DNA from: Paenibacillus agilis
Lineage (GTDB): Bacteria; Bacillota; Bacilli; Paenibacillales; Paenibacillaceae
Direction of reading: 5' to 3'
Length of the DNA stretch: 64,000 bases
Assembly (NCBI RefSeq): GCF_007786455.1
Contig: NZ_VNJK01000003.1
Coordinates: 248,001-312,000 of the forward strand
The position numbers were made by a program, and so were the translations under genes. Numbering within the stretch: the stretch's first letter is position 1; each line of letters begins with the position of its first letter. Below the pieces are notes generated by a model. That model worked only from the letters and a program-made list of their open reading frames with translations. It searched no databases and had not been told where the DNA came from. Below are positions 44,060-52,373 of this stretch, in pieces.

Positions 44060-44111
44060 ACAACCTTTATTCAGACAGCTTGAGGGCTGCTTGGATAAGG
44101 GTTGTTTTTTT
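44060..44111 (+). terminator. Terminator after the DUF420 gene
   Basis: ACAACCTTTAT pairs with the GGATAAGGGTTGT arm, then seven Ts. Confidence 0.8.
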
Positions 44112-44138
44112 GTGCGAAATGGGATTGGAAAATAATCC

Positions 44139-44206
44139 TTGACGACTGTATATAGAGGTCATTATACTGTGTATAACAATATACACAGTAATCACAGTGA
44201 ACTGTG
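44139..44206 (+). promoter_or_regulatory. Promoter with overlapping palindromic GntR-type operator
   Basis: TTGACG (44139-44144), 18 bp, TATACT (44163-44168). A perfect inverted repeat TACTGTGTATA / TATACACAGTA (44165-44175 / 44180-44190) starts inside the -10. A second, CACAGT/ACTGTG, follows at 44193-44206. The YtrA-type GntR of this operon is the obvious candidate to bind. Confidence 0.75.
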
Positions 44207-44241
44207 GCCTGTGCGATTGAAAGGAAAGTAGGTGTCTCCTC

Positions 44242-44961
44242 ATGAAAAGAGGTTGGCCAGATGCTTGGTTTATCGTAAAGCAAGAATTTAAGACATCACC
44301 AATAGGATTGCTGTTAACGATATTGTTTATGGTTTATCTTTCAGTTATGACCTATCCGATGGTTCAAATGGTTTTTGATAAGGAAGCTGGTGTAATCTCG
44401 ACCATCATTACCGATTTTTATCTTTTTCTCATTTTTTTAAGCCTAGGGAATTTCATGAATCGTAGATCTACCCGCTATTTGTCAGAGGACTCTTATCGCC
44501 AATATGTAATAAAGCAGCGTATTTTGCCAATCGGAATTCAAACCATTGTGCGTGCTAGATATTTGCAACTTATTATCCTATCGCTAGTGAACGGTACGAT
44601 TTTCTTTTTCGTTAGCTACTTCATTATTGGATTGGATAAAGTAACGAATACCGCTTCCTATGCGCTGTTTGTCCTGATAGGTCTAACATTCAGTATTTTG
44701 ATAAATGTCCTATTTACGTATTGTGAGTGGAAAATGAGCGGGAAAATTTATATGTTGGTCGTGCTCCTTGTTATGGTGATTCTAACTATAACTGCTATCA
44801 TTATTAGTTTATGTGGGGGCTCAGTCTTCAAGTCATTAATTTATATAACGAATGAATGGCCGATTCCAACCGCAATTGTAACGATCGTGGTGCTGAGTCA
44901 AGCAATTGTCTGGGGAATGAAGTCATCCTTACAAGTGCTGCGGCGAACGGATTTGTCTTGA
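44242..44961 (+). CDS. Six-helix ABC-type permease or accessory membrane protein
   Basis: The product is 239 residues with six hydrophobic segments and a cytosolic first loop rich in polar residues (MNRRSTRYLSEDSYRQYVIK), a layout like ABC-2 permeases. It is the first gene behind the palindromic operator and precedes the GntR and ABC genes on the same strand. It probably forms the channel for the first ABC ATPase. The family is not recognised by name. Confidence 0.65.
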   Translation: MKRGWPDAWFIVKQEFKTSPIGLLLTILFMVYLSVMTYPMVQMVFDKEAGVISTIITDFYLFLIFLSLGNFMNRRSTRYLSEDSYRQYVIKQRILPIGIQTIVRARYLQLIILSLVNGTIFFFVSYFIIGLDKVTNTASYALFVLIGLTFSILINVLFTYCEWKMSGKIYMLVVLLVMVILTITAIIISLCGGSVFKSLIYITNEWPIPTAIVTIVVLSQAIVWGMKSSLQVLRRTDLS

Positions 44962-45088
44962 GTCAGATATGCAGGAAGGAAATTTTCAGATTTGAGAAAT
45001 AAAATAGATTGGCGTCATAGACGCATTGGGTTGTTGACGTGTCACACTCCATGTAGTTGCAGGATCGATAAGGGAGGTGAACCGGCTT

Positions 45089-45481
45089 ATGTTCATTCCG
45101 ATACAGCTTGATGAGAATAGCACCGAACCATTGTATGCACAGATTAAGAGCCAGCTTAAGACGTTAATTTTGAGCGGACACATCGAGACGGGAACGTTAT
45201 TGCCATCGATTCGTGAACTAGCAGGTCAGTTAAGTTGCAGTGTCATTACAATACGGCGTGTGTATCAAGATTTAGAGCAGGAAGGGCTGCTGCGCACGAA
45301 GCAGGGCACAGGTACGTTTGTGGCGCCGGTTCATCAAGGTGAACGCGACCAATTTCGCAAGCGGGCAGTTGAAGAAGCTATCATAGCGGCTATAGATGCT
45401 GCTAAGCAAATGCAGATAGATGAACAAGAATTGCGGGATATTTTTAATGAGATTGTACGTTTACGTATGCAAAATGACTGA
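45089..45481 (+). CDS. GntR-family regulator, YtrA subfamily
   Basis: The product is 130 residues: a GntR winged helix (EPLYAQIKSQLKTLILSGHI, LPSIRELAGQLSCSVITIRR, VYQDLEQEGLLRTKQGTGTF) with a short C-terminal helical tail, as in YtrA. It should repress this ABC operon, with release upon envelope stress or a ligand. ATG 45089 is chosen; GGAGG (45073-45077) is eleven bases before it. GTG 45077 overlaps the site and is rejected. A hairpin GCGTC/GACGC lies in the 115-base gap upstream. Confidence 0.88.
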   Translation: MFIPIQLDENSTEPLYAQIKSQLKTLILSGHIETGTLLPSIRELAGQLSCSVITIRRVYQDLEQEGLLRTKQGTGTFVAPVHQGERDQFRKRAVEEAIIAAIDAAKQMQIDEQELRDIFNEIVRLRMQND

Positions 45482-45505
45482 GCTTGAGGGGAGGAGGTAC
45501 TGATA

Positions 45506-46384
45506 ATGAATGCCTATACACTGGAAGCAGTTGAGAAGCACCGTGAACATTTACGGGTTGGTCCGTTAAATGTTGAATTTCCAAGTGGCTGTGTAACAGC
45601 TATCGTTGGCGTGAATGGTTCAGGTAAAAGTACGATGCTTAGCATGATGATCGGGCTTGCTCATCCAAACCAAGGGAATATATATTTTGGTCAGCAGCGT
45701 GTCGATGCTGATCATGATTATGAGTGGAAGCAGCGGATCGGATATTTACCAGAGCAGCCTAACAGCGAAGATGACTATAAGACTCCCGACCAATTAGCTA
45801 CGGTTTATGCCTATTGGTATAAGAACTGGGACTGGCAGGTCTACCAGTCGATGATGGCTAAGTACGAGATTCCACCAAAGACAAGGCTTAACAAAATGTC
45901 TAAAGGGATGCGGCGTAAATGCGAGTTAATTATGATTTTGTCGTATCGTCCAGATGTATTGCTATTAGATGAACCATCATCGGGGTTGGACCCTGTTAGT
46001 TGGCGTTATGTAATGGAAGATTTGCAGAAGTTTATGGACGACGGTGATCGAACGATTATCATCGCAACGCACATCATTGATGAAGTGAGAAGGCTTGCTG
46101 ATTATATTATGTTCCTGCATCGTGGCCAACTTGTCCAATTCGTAGAAAAAGATGAATTGTTCGATGCTTGGAAGGAATATTGGTTCAACATTTCCGAAGC
46201 AGCTCAGTTAAAGGGGGCACCAGGCGTCAAAGATACGCTCCAAGATGGTGTTGGCGTAAGGCTAATCGTAAACGATATTCCGCAGTTTGAGGATTACTTG
46301 CAAAGGCATAACATTCAGCCTATACGTGTTCAGACCGTACCATTAGATGAGATTATGCTTCAATCGATAAAGGGTGTTAAGTAA
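45506..46384 (+). CDS. ABC transporter ATP-binding protein (YtrB-like)
   Basis: This 292-residue ATPase has Walker A GVNGSGKST, the Q-loop YLPEQP, a signature MSKGMRRKC that deviates from LSGGQ, Walker B DVLLLDEPSSGLDPVSW and H-loop ATHIIDE. The KGMRRKC variant occurs in YtrB-type and bacitracin-type exporters. It starts 24 bases after the GntR stop, with GGGGAGG as ribosome site. Its partner is probably the 44242 permease. Confidence 0.88.
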   Translation: MNAYTLEAVEKHREHLRVGPLNVEFPSGCVTAIVGVNGSGKSTMLSMMIGLAHPNQGNIYFGQQRVDADHDYEWKQRIGYLPEQPNSEDDYKTPDQLATVYAYWYKNWDWQVYQSMMAKYEIPPKTRLNKMSKGMRRKCELIMILSYRPDVLLLDEPSSGLDPVSWRYVMEDLQKFMDDGDRTIIIATHIIDEVRRLADYIMFLHRGQLVQFVEKDELFDAWKEYWFNISEAAQLKGAPGVKDTLQDGVGVRLIVNDIPQFEDYLQRHNIQPIRVQTVPLDEIMLQSIKGVK

Positions 46385-46445
46385 TTTATTTATGATATAG
46401 CAAGATAGAGTAAATGGGTAAACGATGAGAGGAGAGATTAGGACG

Positions 46446-47351
46446 ATGAAGACGTTACAGCTTGACCGAATCGTGAAGCAATATGGCGACAAGACGGCAG
46501 TCAATGAGATTAGCCTAAGTGTAGAAGCAGGGGAAATTTACGGTTTACTTGGTGCCAACGGCGCTGGTAAGACGACGACGATGAGAATGGTACTGGGCCT
46601 CATTTACCCAGACGCAGGTCAAATTCTATATAACGGTAAAGCGTATCATAAAGGTTTGGAGCAATTGTTTGGTTATTTGCCTGAAGAACGCGGCTTGTAC
46701 CCGAAGGTGAAAGTTAGCGATCAAGTGCTTTACTTAGCACAATTGCGTGGCATGTCCCGCAGCGATGCGGATAAGAGCTTGAAGTATTGGCTCGAGCGCT
46801 TCCAAGTTCCTGAGAACTACAATAAGAAGATCGAGGAACTGTCCAAAGGAAATCAGCAGAAGATCGGCTTTATCGCTTCGATCGTTCATAATCCGAAGTT
46901 CATCATCATGGATGAAGCGTTCAGCGGTCTCGACCCCGTCAACGTTGAATTGATGAAAGAGACAGTTAAAGAATTGCGCGACAATGGCGCGACGATTTTG
47001 TTCTCTACACACCGTATGGAGCATGTGGAGGAACTGTGCCGTCAGACGACGATTTTGAAGAAGGGTGAGGCAGTTCTGCAAGGCGCGGTTCGTGACCTAA
47101 AGGCGAAATACCCGCGTGAGAAAGTAATCCTTCGCACGACTGGTGAAGTAACTGGCCTGGAGCAAATTGCTGGCGTTAAGCAGGTTGATCGTACAGAAAC
47201 AGGCTACATCATCAATATTGCTGATGAGTCTGCCGCACAGCATATTTTACAGCAGGCGATGAGCCAATCGACGGTAGAACACTTCGAAGTGAAGGAACCG
47301 ACGTTGAACGATATCTTCATTAAAGCGGTAGGGGGCGAGTCGAATGCGTAA
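46446..47351 (+). CDS. ABC transporter ATP-binding protein (NatA-like)
   Basis: The product is 301 residues: Walker A GANGAGKTT, YLPEERGLYP, signature LSKGNQQK, Walker B FIIMDEAFSGLDPVN with Glu replaced by DEA (the usual DEP position), H-loop STHRME. The DEAFSGLDP variant is common in NatA (Na+ exporter) relatives. Start 46446 has GAGGAGAG about ten bases before; a longer frame from 46425 has none. It overlaps the next gene by eight bases and forms a transporter with it. Confidence 0.88.
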   Translation: MKTLQLDRIVKQYGDKTAVNEISLSVEAGEIYGLLGANGAGKTTTMRMVLGLIYPDAGQILYNGKAYHKGLEQLFGYLPEERGLYPKVKVSDQVLYLAQLRGMSRSDADKSLKYWLERFQVPENYNKKIEELSKGNQQKIGFIASIVHNPKFIIMDEAFSGLDPVNVELMKETVKELRDNGATILFSTHRMEHVEELCRQTTILKKGEAVLQGAVRDLKAKYPREKVILRTTGEVTGLEQIAGVKQVDRTETGYIINIADESAAQHILQQAMSQSTVEHFEVKEPTLNDIFIKAVGGESNA

Positions 47352-48636
47352 TGTGTGGACAGTAATCGGATTCTCTCTGAGAACGAAGCTAATGACGAAG
47401 GCATTTTTAATGACAACAGCTATATTGGCTTTAATCGTTACGATTGTAATGAACTTGCCGTTTATTATTTCTTTGTTCGATGAAGAAGACAAAGCGATCA
47501 AAGTAGGTCTCGTGAATTCTTCTTACCCTGCGATTGAGAAGTCGCTAGAAGAAGCATTCAAGCAGAAGCAAAATGATATCATTCTTGTTCCTTATGATAA
47601 CGCAACAGAAGAAGGTCTATTGAAGGATGTAAAAGAAGGCATTATTACAGGGTACTTGAAGCTGGAGGCTGCTGAACAAGGCGGCGAGCAGGCATTCCCG
47701 AAAGTGACGTATCATAGTGAAGAAGATCTGGATTTCGGTTTACAAGGCGATATTACAGCTGTTCTTACAGTATTGAAGACACAATGGATTGTAAAAGATT
47801 CGCTAACTGCGGATCAACAGCAGCAATTGAACCAACCCGTTTCCTTCGATACGAAGAAATTGAAAGCTAGCGACAGTGGTCAATTAGCAGAAGATGCTGC
47901 TGGAGAAGAGCCTGCGTTCAAGGCTGAGTCTTTCGTTGTTACATTTGCATTGCTTATTCTATTCTTTACATCGATACAGATGACAGGAAATATGATTGCA
48001 TCCGAAGTTACGCAAGAGAAAAGCTCTCGCGTTATGGAAATTTTGATTACGAGCGTATCTCCATTGGCGCAAATGTTCGGTAAAATACTAGCGATGTTTA
48101 TCCTTGGTATGATTCAAATTATGGCGTTTATCGCAGTAGCGGTTATTAACTTGCTATTGCCGCATAACCAAGAAGCGCTTAAAGGACTAGATTTGGATAT
48201 TTCTAAATTTGATCCGATGCTCGTTATTTATGGTTTGATTCTATATGTGTTCGGCTACTTCTTGTACGCGACATTGTACGCTTCAGTTGGTTCTATCGTA
48301 AGCCGTACAGAAGATTTGGCACAAGCGGTACTGCCAATTACATTCTTAAGTTTGGCTGCTTTCTACATCGGTATGTTTAGCGTATCTACACCGAACTCGA
48401 TGCTTGTAAAAGTAACATCCTTTATCCCGTTCTTCACACCGACTTCGATGCTGCTTCGTATCGGTTTGGGCGAATATCAGTGGTGGGAGTTCTGGTTATC
48501 AATCGTTATCTTGCTTCTGTCCGTACTTGTATTCGGCTGGTTGGCAGCGAAAATTTACCGCACAGGCGTATTGCTCTACGGTAAGCGCCCTACGTGGAAA
48601 GAAGTTCGTAAAGCGATGAAGGCTTATAAAATTTAA
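47344..48636 (+). CDS. ABC-2 permease (NatB-like)
   Basis: The product is 430 residues. One N-terminal helix (AFLMTTAILALIVTIVMN) is followed by a large extracytosolic domain to about residue 190, then five helices (FVVTFALLILFFTSIQMTGN, MFGKILAMFILGMIQIMAFI and others). The MIASEVTQEKSSRVMEILIT signature is typical of NatB/YhaP permeases. It overlaps the ATPase gene and is the last gene of the module. Substrate may be sodium or antimicrobial compounds. Confidence 0.88.
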   Translation: MRNVWTVIGFSLRTKLMTKAFLMTTAILALIVTIVMNLPFIISLFDEEDKAIKVGLVNSSYPAIEKSLEEAFKQKQNDIILVPYDNATEEGLLKDVKEGIITGYLKLEAAEQGGEQAFPKVTYHSEEDLDFGLQGDITAVLTVLKTQWIVKDSLTADQQQQLNQPVSFDTKKLKASDSGQLAEDAAGEEPAFKAESFVVTFALLILFFTSIQMTGNMIASEVTQEKSSRVMEILITSVSPLAQMFGKILAMFILGMIQIMAFIAVAVINLLLPHNQEALKGLDLDISKFDPMLVIYGLILYVFGYFLYATLYASVGSIVSRTEDLAQAVLPITFLSLAAFYIGMFSVSTPNSMLVKVTSFIPFFTPTSMLLRIGLGEYQWWEFWLSIVILLLSVLVFGWLAAKIYRTGVLLYGKRPTWKEVRKAMKAYKI

Positions 48637-48710
48637 GAGTTATTAATCACATTGTTAGTAATCGTTATAATTGAGACCGATTATGGCACATGTTTGAGAC
48701 AATGCATATT

Positions 48711-48750
48711 CGCCTGATAAGCCAAGAACCTTGGTTTATCAGGCTTTTTT
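48711..48750 (+). terminator. Rho-independent terminator of the ABC module
   Basis: CCTGATAA (48713-48720) pairs with TTATCAGG (48736-48743), with inner CCAAG/CTTGG, then six Ts. Confidence 0.9.
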
Positions 48751-48755
48751 CTGAA

Positions 48756-49139
48756 TTATATTTGAAGAACCCTCTGCAAAAAGAATAAATTCTCGTTTAA
48801 TAAGTCTTTTCGTTTTTTCGAATTTATTTCTTTATAGTGTTTTGGATTAAATAAGTATATAGAACAGGATATCATTTTATTGTAACCTACTGTAGATAAT
48901 GCTTGTGCAATTGTAGGATATAATTCGTTATTTAAAGAGTGGAGTATAATGGTATGATCAGGAAATTTCTCAACAAATAAATTCGTAAACTGTTCGATTT
49001 GTTGTTTGTTGATAGAATGATAAAGATTGGTTGATAGCATCCAATTATTTATGACAACTACTTTATTAATATTTGTTCGTCGTAGCCAGCTTCCCATAAG
49101 ACGAATCGGATAGGTTAGCAGTTTCTTTGGCCATGTTTT
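48756..49139 (-). pseudogene. Truncated gene, unknown product
   Basis: The open frame from ATG 49097 gives 113 residues (WLRRTNINKVVVINNWMLST, then FPDHTIILHSLNNELYPTI). In-frame codons before that ATG continue with protein-like sequence (WPKKLLTYPIRL) back to a TGA at about 49140 without a start, so the N-terminus is missing. It probably is a 5'-truncated remnant; GNAT-like peptidyl transferases look somewhat similar but I am not sure. It is A+T-rich. Confidence 0.45.
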
Positions 49140-49169
49140 TCAAACTCCCATAACCCTTCCAATTATTCT

Positions 49170-49560
49170 CTTTTGGTCATGAGGTACATCCTGGAATGAA
49201 ATTACCTCATTTTCTTATGAATATAACTGGCATTGTAGGTGGTTTGAGTTTGACGCTTATCTATTGAATGTACATCTAATGCTATTGCTGTTACCTCAAT
49301 TTCCCCCTCCTGTGAGTTCCTTATGTGTATTTATAGCGTCTTCTGCATTCTGTTTCTGCGTTAACCTCGAATGCCATCTTTCGAACACCTCATCTCCACT
49401 GTCACCAGACATGGATTATATAACTCCCTTGTAGGATCCTTGCCTCCAATAGCTCTCTCATCCAGTATGTGAAATGATGACTCTCTACCGAATGTTATAG
49501 GATTTTTTTCATTAATCAAATTACCTTGAACGGATTACACAATAAGGTGATGAATTATTT
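49170..49560 (-). pseudogene. Degenerate coding region with two broken frames
   Basis: On the minus strand one frame reads FGRESSFHILDERAIGGKDP then TRELYNPCLVTVEMRCSKDG and soon hits TAA. The same frame opens again after a second stop with EIEVTAIALDVHSIDKRQTQ. Another frame has a 38-codon ORF (49296-49412, MSGDSGDEVFERWHSRLTQK...) with a weak ribosome site. The pattern suggests a decayed gene; no family was recognised. Confidence 0.4.
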
Positions 49561-49607
49561 ATTATAAATGTCTACACCGTATTACGGTTATTTGAGGTCT
49601 TTTGATT

Positions 49608-49982
49608 TCAATTTATCGAATTTGGAACTGTCCATATGATATAGTTTTGCGCATATATTTTTTCAGTTACAATGACTTCTTCATCTCCACTAGTAAATAC
49701 ATGTGCGGAACCTAGTTGTTCTTTAAACGAAAATCCCCTTTCTTTCATTTTGGATAGTATGTGGACATTTCCATCTTTCGAATTGCTTAAATAGAACTTT
49801 GAGTCAGCAGAATGTTTTGTGATGTCTACTATGTCATTATTTGAGACATGTATCTTGATTATCCCATATATTGCTGAAATGTTATTTCCATCTTTCATAA
49901 ACATATTCAATATCGTAAACGACAGTATAACAACGATAAATACAACACTAATAATAAATAGTTTTTTTCGTTTCGTTGTCAT
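49608..49982 (-). CDS. Small membrane-anchored or exported protein, unknown
   Basis: The product is 124 residues: basic start (MTTKRKKLF), one hydrophobic helix (IISVVFIVVILSFTILNMF), then a soluble extracytosolic part. AAGGAAGG lies about nine bases before the ATG. The gene is A+T-rich like its neighbours. No family recognised. Confidence 0.6.
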   Translation of the reverse strand: MTTKRKKLFIISVVFIVVILSFTILNMFMKDGNNISAIYGIIKIHVSNNDIVDITKHSADSKFYLSNSKDGNVHILSKMKERGFSFKEQLGSAHVFTSGDEEVIVTEKIYAQNYIIWTVPNSIN

Positions 49983-50112
49983 TAGTTCACCTTCCTTTAA
50001 TTACTTTGAATTACTATATTCTACGATTAATATAACTAGACCACCCTATATTGAGTAGGAGGGTGGTCTGGTTATTATATTCTATTATCTTCTTTCTTAT
50101 GAATACAAAATC

Positions 50113-51246
50113 TTAAGTTATTTTATCAATTTCATATCCGTAAACCTTCACATTTGGATTATAGTTATAAAAATAATCCAAGGCTCTAGTTTGATTTGTA
50201 TCTGTAGTGTGATATGTTGCATATTGTTGATTACTTGCTGTTCCTGTAGTTTTTGTAATTATAATTGTATGATCAATACTCCCATCACCCGTAAAGTCAA
50301 TAGAAAGTGCATCTCCAACTTGCAACAGACCACTACTTGAAGCTACTCCAGCCCTACTACTAAAGTGTTGGTAGAAGTTATGGGCTCCTCCCCAGGTATG
50401 AGATGGCTTGGAATCACTATAATACCAATTATCAGTGTTACTATGTGGGAACCAGATTCCACTCTTTTTCGTAGACAATCCCCCTGCAACAAGTGCCTGA
50501 GATACAAAATTCGTGCAATCATTCCAAGCCCTTCTTGGATTTGATTGACCACTCGCTCCAGAAGGAAGATCATTGAGGTTATTGTTTGTCGTTGATTGCC
50601 CAGCGTATTCGGCATAATAAGGGTAGCTTGTATTGTTGGTTTTATTCCACCAATTTACTGCATATGTTGCAGCAGTTGAAGGAGTATACGCTAATGGAGT
50701 AATAATTGCTGCATTATCTTCTAAAGTTGTTTCCGAGGATTGAATAGTGGAATGTGTGTTTACTGGAAATAGATTGTTAAAATCACCATCAACTGAAAGG
50801 GTTTTGTTGGAGACGGCATTAATAATTTGATCATTTACGGCTTTGTTTTCGTAAAAATCCATGAAAGCAGCAAATTGTCTCAATTCATTTTGGAGATCCT
50901 TGTCGTCGAGTTCAATTAAAAAGTATGTTTTAATAAGGTCCTGAACTTGTTCGTTATCCAAGTCTACATTAATTCCTCTAGAAGTGAAATCTTCAACTAT
51001 ATATTGGTATGCCTTGCTGTATGTCTTAATTGCACTTTCTTTTGTTATAGAAGTTTCAGAATACAGCTTAGTTGATTTTCCATCGTAGGTTAATGGCGAA
51101 AAATTAATCTTATCTCCTTTTACTTCAGTAACTAGAGTGCTTTTCAAAGTTTTTTCCGGGGCAATGCTGGCCTCAGTTGCATAGCTGCTTGTAGGAAACA
51201 AAGTTAACACCATGGCCGCAGATAAAAACATCATAATTTTTTTCAA
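50113..51246 (-). CDS. Secreted amidase-domain protein (Amidase_6-like)
   Basis: The product is 377 residues with a signal peptide (MKKIMMFLSAAMVLTLFPTS, then SYATEA). Residues 25-215 have no known domain. The C-terminal domain shows TAATYAVNWWNKTNNTSYPY, NDCTNFVSQALVAGGL with the expected nucleophile Cys, and IDHTIIITKT with the His, as in Amidase_6 (NlpC/P60-related). A peptidoglycan or peptide amidase is plausible. The start is TTG 51246, placed eight bases after AAAAGGAG. The longer frame to 51405 is not supported. A+T-rich. Confidence 0.8.
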   Translation of the reverse strand: MKKIMMFLSAAMVLTLFPTSSYATEASIAPEKTLKSTLVTEVKGDKINFSPLTYDGKSTKLYSETSITKESAIKTYSKAYQYIVEDFTSRGINVDLDNEQVQDLIKTYFLIELDDKDLQNELRQFAAFMDFYENKAVNDQIINAVSNKTLSVDGDFNNLFPVNTHSTIQSSETTLEDNAAIITPLAYTPSTAATYAVNWWNKTNNTSYPYYAEYAGQSTTNNNLNDLPSGASGQSNPRRAWNDCTNFVSQALVAGGLSTKKSGIWFPHSNTDNWYYSDSKPSHTWGGAHNFYQHFSSRAGVASSSGLLQVGDALSIDFTGDGSIDHTIIITKTTGTASNQQYATYHTTDTNQTRALDYFYNYNPNVKVYGYEIDKIT

Positions 51247-51652
51247 AATCTTCACTCCTTTTGATAAATATAAGTTCAATATGTTACCACAGAAAAATAA
51301 ATCAACTGTTCTTAAGGAGATATGCACATAGAGCAAGTGGTAGAAAATATCAACTTTGTTCACTCTAAAAAAGATTATGATTTTACTCTGATGTTTGTCA
51401 GCCATGGGTTTCTTGAGTTAGGAGAGAACAATTTTACTAAGAATCTAGTAACAATGAGGATGGTTATATTTTAGACATTACAAGCATACCAAAAAGTTAA
51501 GTGATAAAAGAACGAAATAATAGAAACCAGTTTCAATTTGTACCATTCATCACCTCCTATTCTCTTTTTTTACCATACTTTGCAATTGATTTCAACAACC
51601 TTTTATTTGGCTGCAAAAGTATATTATTTCTCTCTCTCTCCACTAATACTTT

Positions 51653-51832
51653 TTATATTTATTAAATAGTTTTTACCCTACACAGTATGATTGCGAAAAA
51701 ATCACTAACGTTGAGTTTATTAGATTTCCTTCAGAGAATGACTATTTGTCAGAAGGTTATGCTGTTAAGAATGTGGTTCAATTGCGAGCAAAAGCTGCTG
51801 ATGATTGGAAACTGGTTCATATGACTTTATAA
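51653..51832 (+). pseudogene. C-terminal remnant of an unknown gene
   Basis: From about 51653 a frame with no start reads YDCEKITNVEFIRFPSENDY then LSEGYAVKNVVQLRAKAADD and ends at TAA 51830-51832. The sequence is protein-like, but the 5' part is missing. The rest of 51247-51955 is A+T-rich with no gene seen apart from the promoter below. Confidence 0.45.
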
Positions 51833-51871
51833 CGAAAAATAAAAGTCGAAGATAGATCATAAATCTTAACT

Positions 51872-51937
51872 TTGACAGAGGTACAATACGTGTACTATTA
51901 TTAATCACATAAATCAAATGTTTAAACACTTAAACAT
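51872..51937 (+). promoter_or_regulatory. Promoter and ArsR-type operator
   Basis: TTGACA (51872-51877), 18 bp, TATTAT (51896-51901). Downstream lies an inverted repeat ATGTTTAAAC / ACTTAAACAT (51918-51937) just before the ribosome site. Confidence 0.75.
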
Positions 51938-51955
51938 ATTATGAAAGGAGGGAGT

Positions 51956-52261
51956 ATGGTGGGTAAACAAGCATTAGAGCAGTTTCGCAAATGTACCCCT
52001 CTTTTTCAATTGTTAATGGACCCTAATCGTCAAGATATCATTTTACTGCTTAGTGAACACGATGCTCTGACGGTTAATGATATAACGGAGCATTCAGTCC
52101 TTTCACGACCAGCCATTTCACATCATTTACAGTTGTTAAGGCAGCAAGGATTAGTTGAAGTTGATAAGCGAGGAACAGAGCGTTACTACTCTTTGACATT
52201 AGGAAATGCTGTTGAGTCCTTGAAAGAACTTTTATCATTAGTTGAGCGAGATTGCCTTTAG
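51956..52261 (+). CDS. ArsR-family transcriptional repressor
   Basis: This 101-residue winged-helix protein shows LFQLLMDPNRQDIILLLSEH, the recognition helix LSRPAISHHLQLLRQQGLVE and wing KRGTERYYSL, with no obvious metal-binding ELCVCDL motif, so it is probably a non-metal sensor. AAAGGAGG lies just before the ATG at 51956. Its palindromic operator is at 51918 and similar boxes lie before the aldehyde dehydrogenase gene, so it probably controls both. Confidence 0.85.
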   Translation: MVGKQALEQFRKCTPLFQLLMDPNRQDIILLLSEHDALTVNDITEHSVLSRPAISHHLQLLRQQGLVEVDKRGTERYYSLTLGNAVESLKELLSLVERDCL

Positions 52262-52285
52262 ATATATCTAAAGGTTTCTTTTATA

Positions 52286-52314
52286 CTTTAAACGTTTAAA
52301 TGTTTAAACGTTTA
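52286..52314. promoter_or_regulatory. Two adjacent TTTAAACGTTTAA boxes
   Basis: TTTAAACGTTTAAA (52287-52300) and GTTTAAACGTTTAG (52301-52314 region) lie between the ArsR stop and the aldehyde dehydrogenase start. They share the TTTAAAC core of the operator at 51918. Confidence 0.7.
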
Positions 52315-52373
52315 GTGATTAACTATTTCATTCGTATGTTTTATTAGAAACATAACCTTAGGAGGGCATCATA

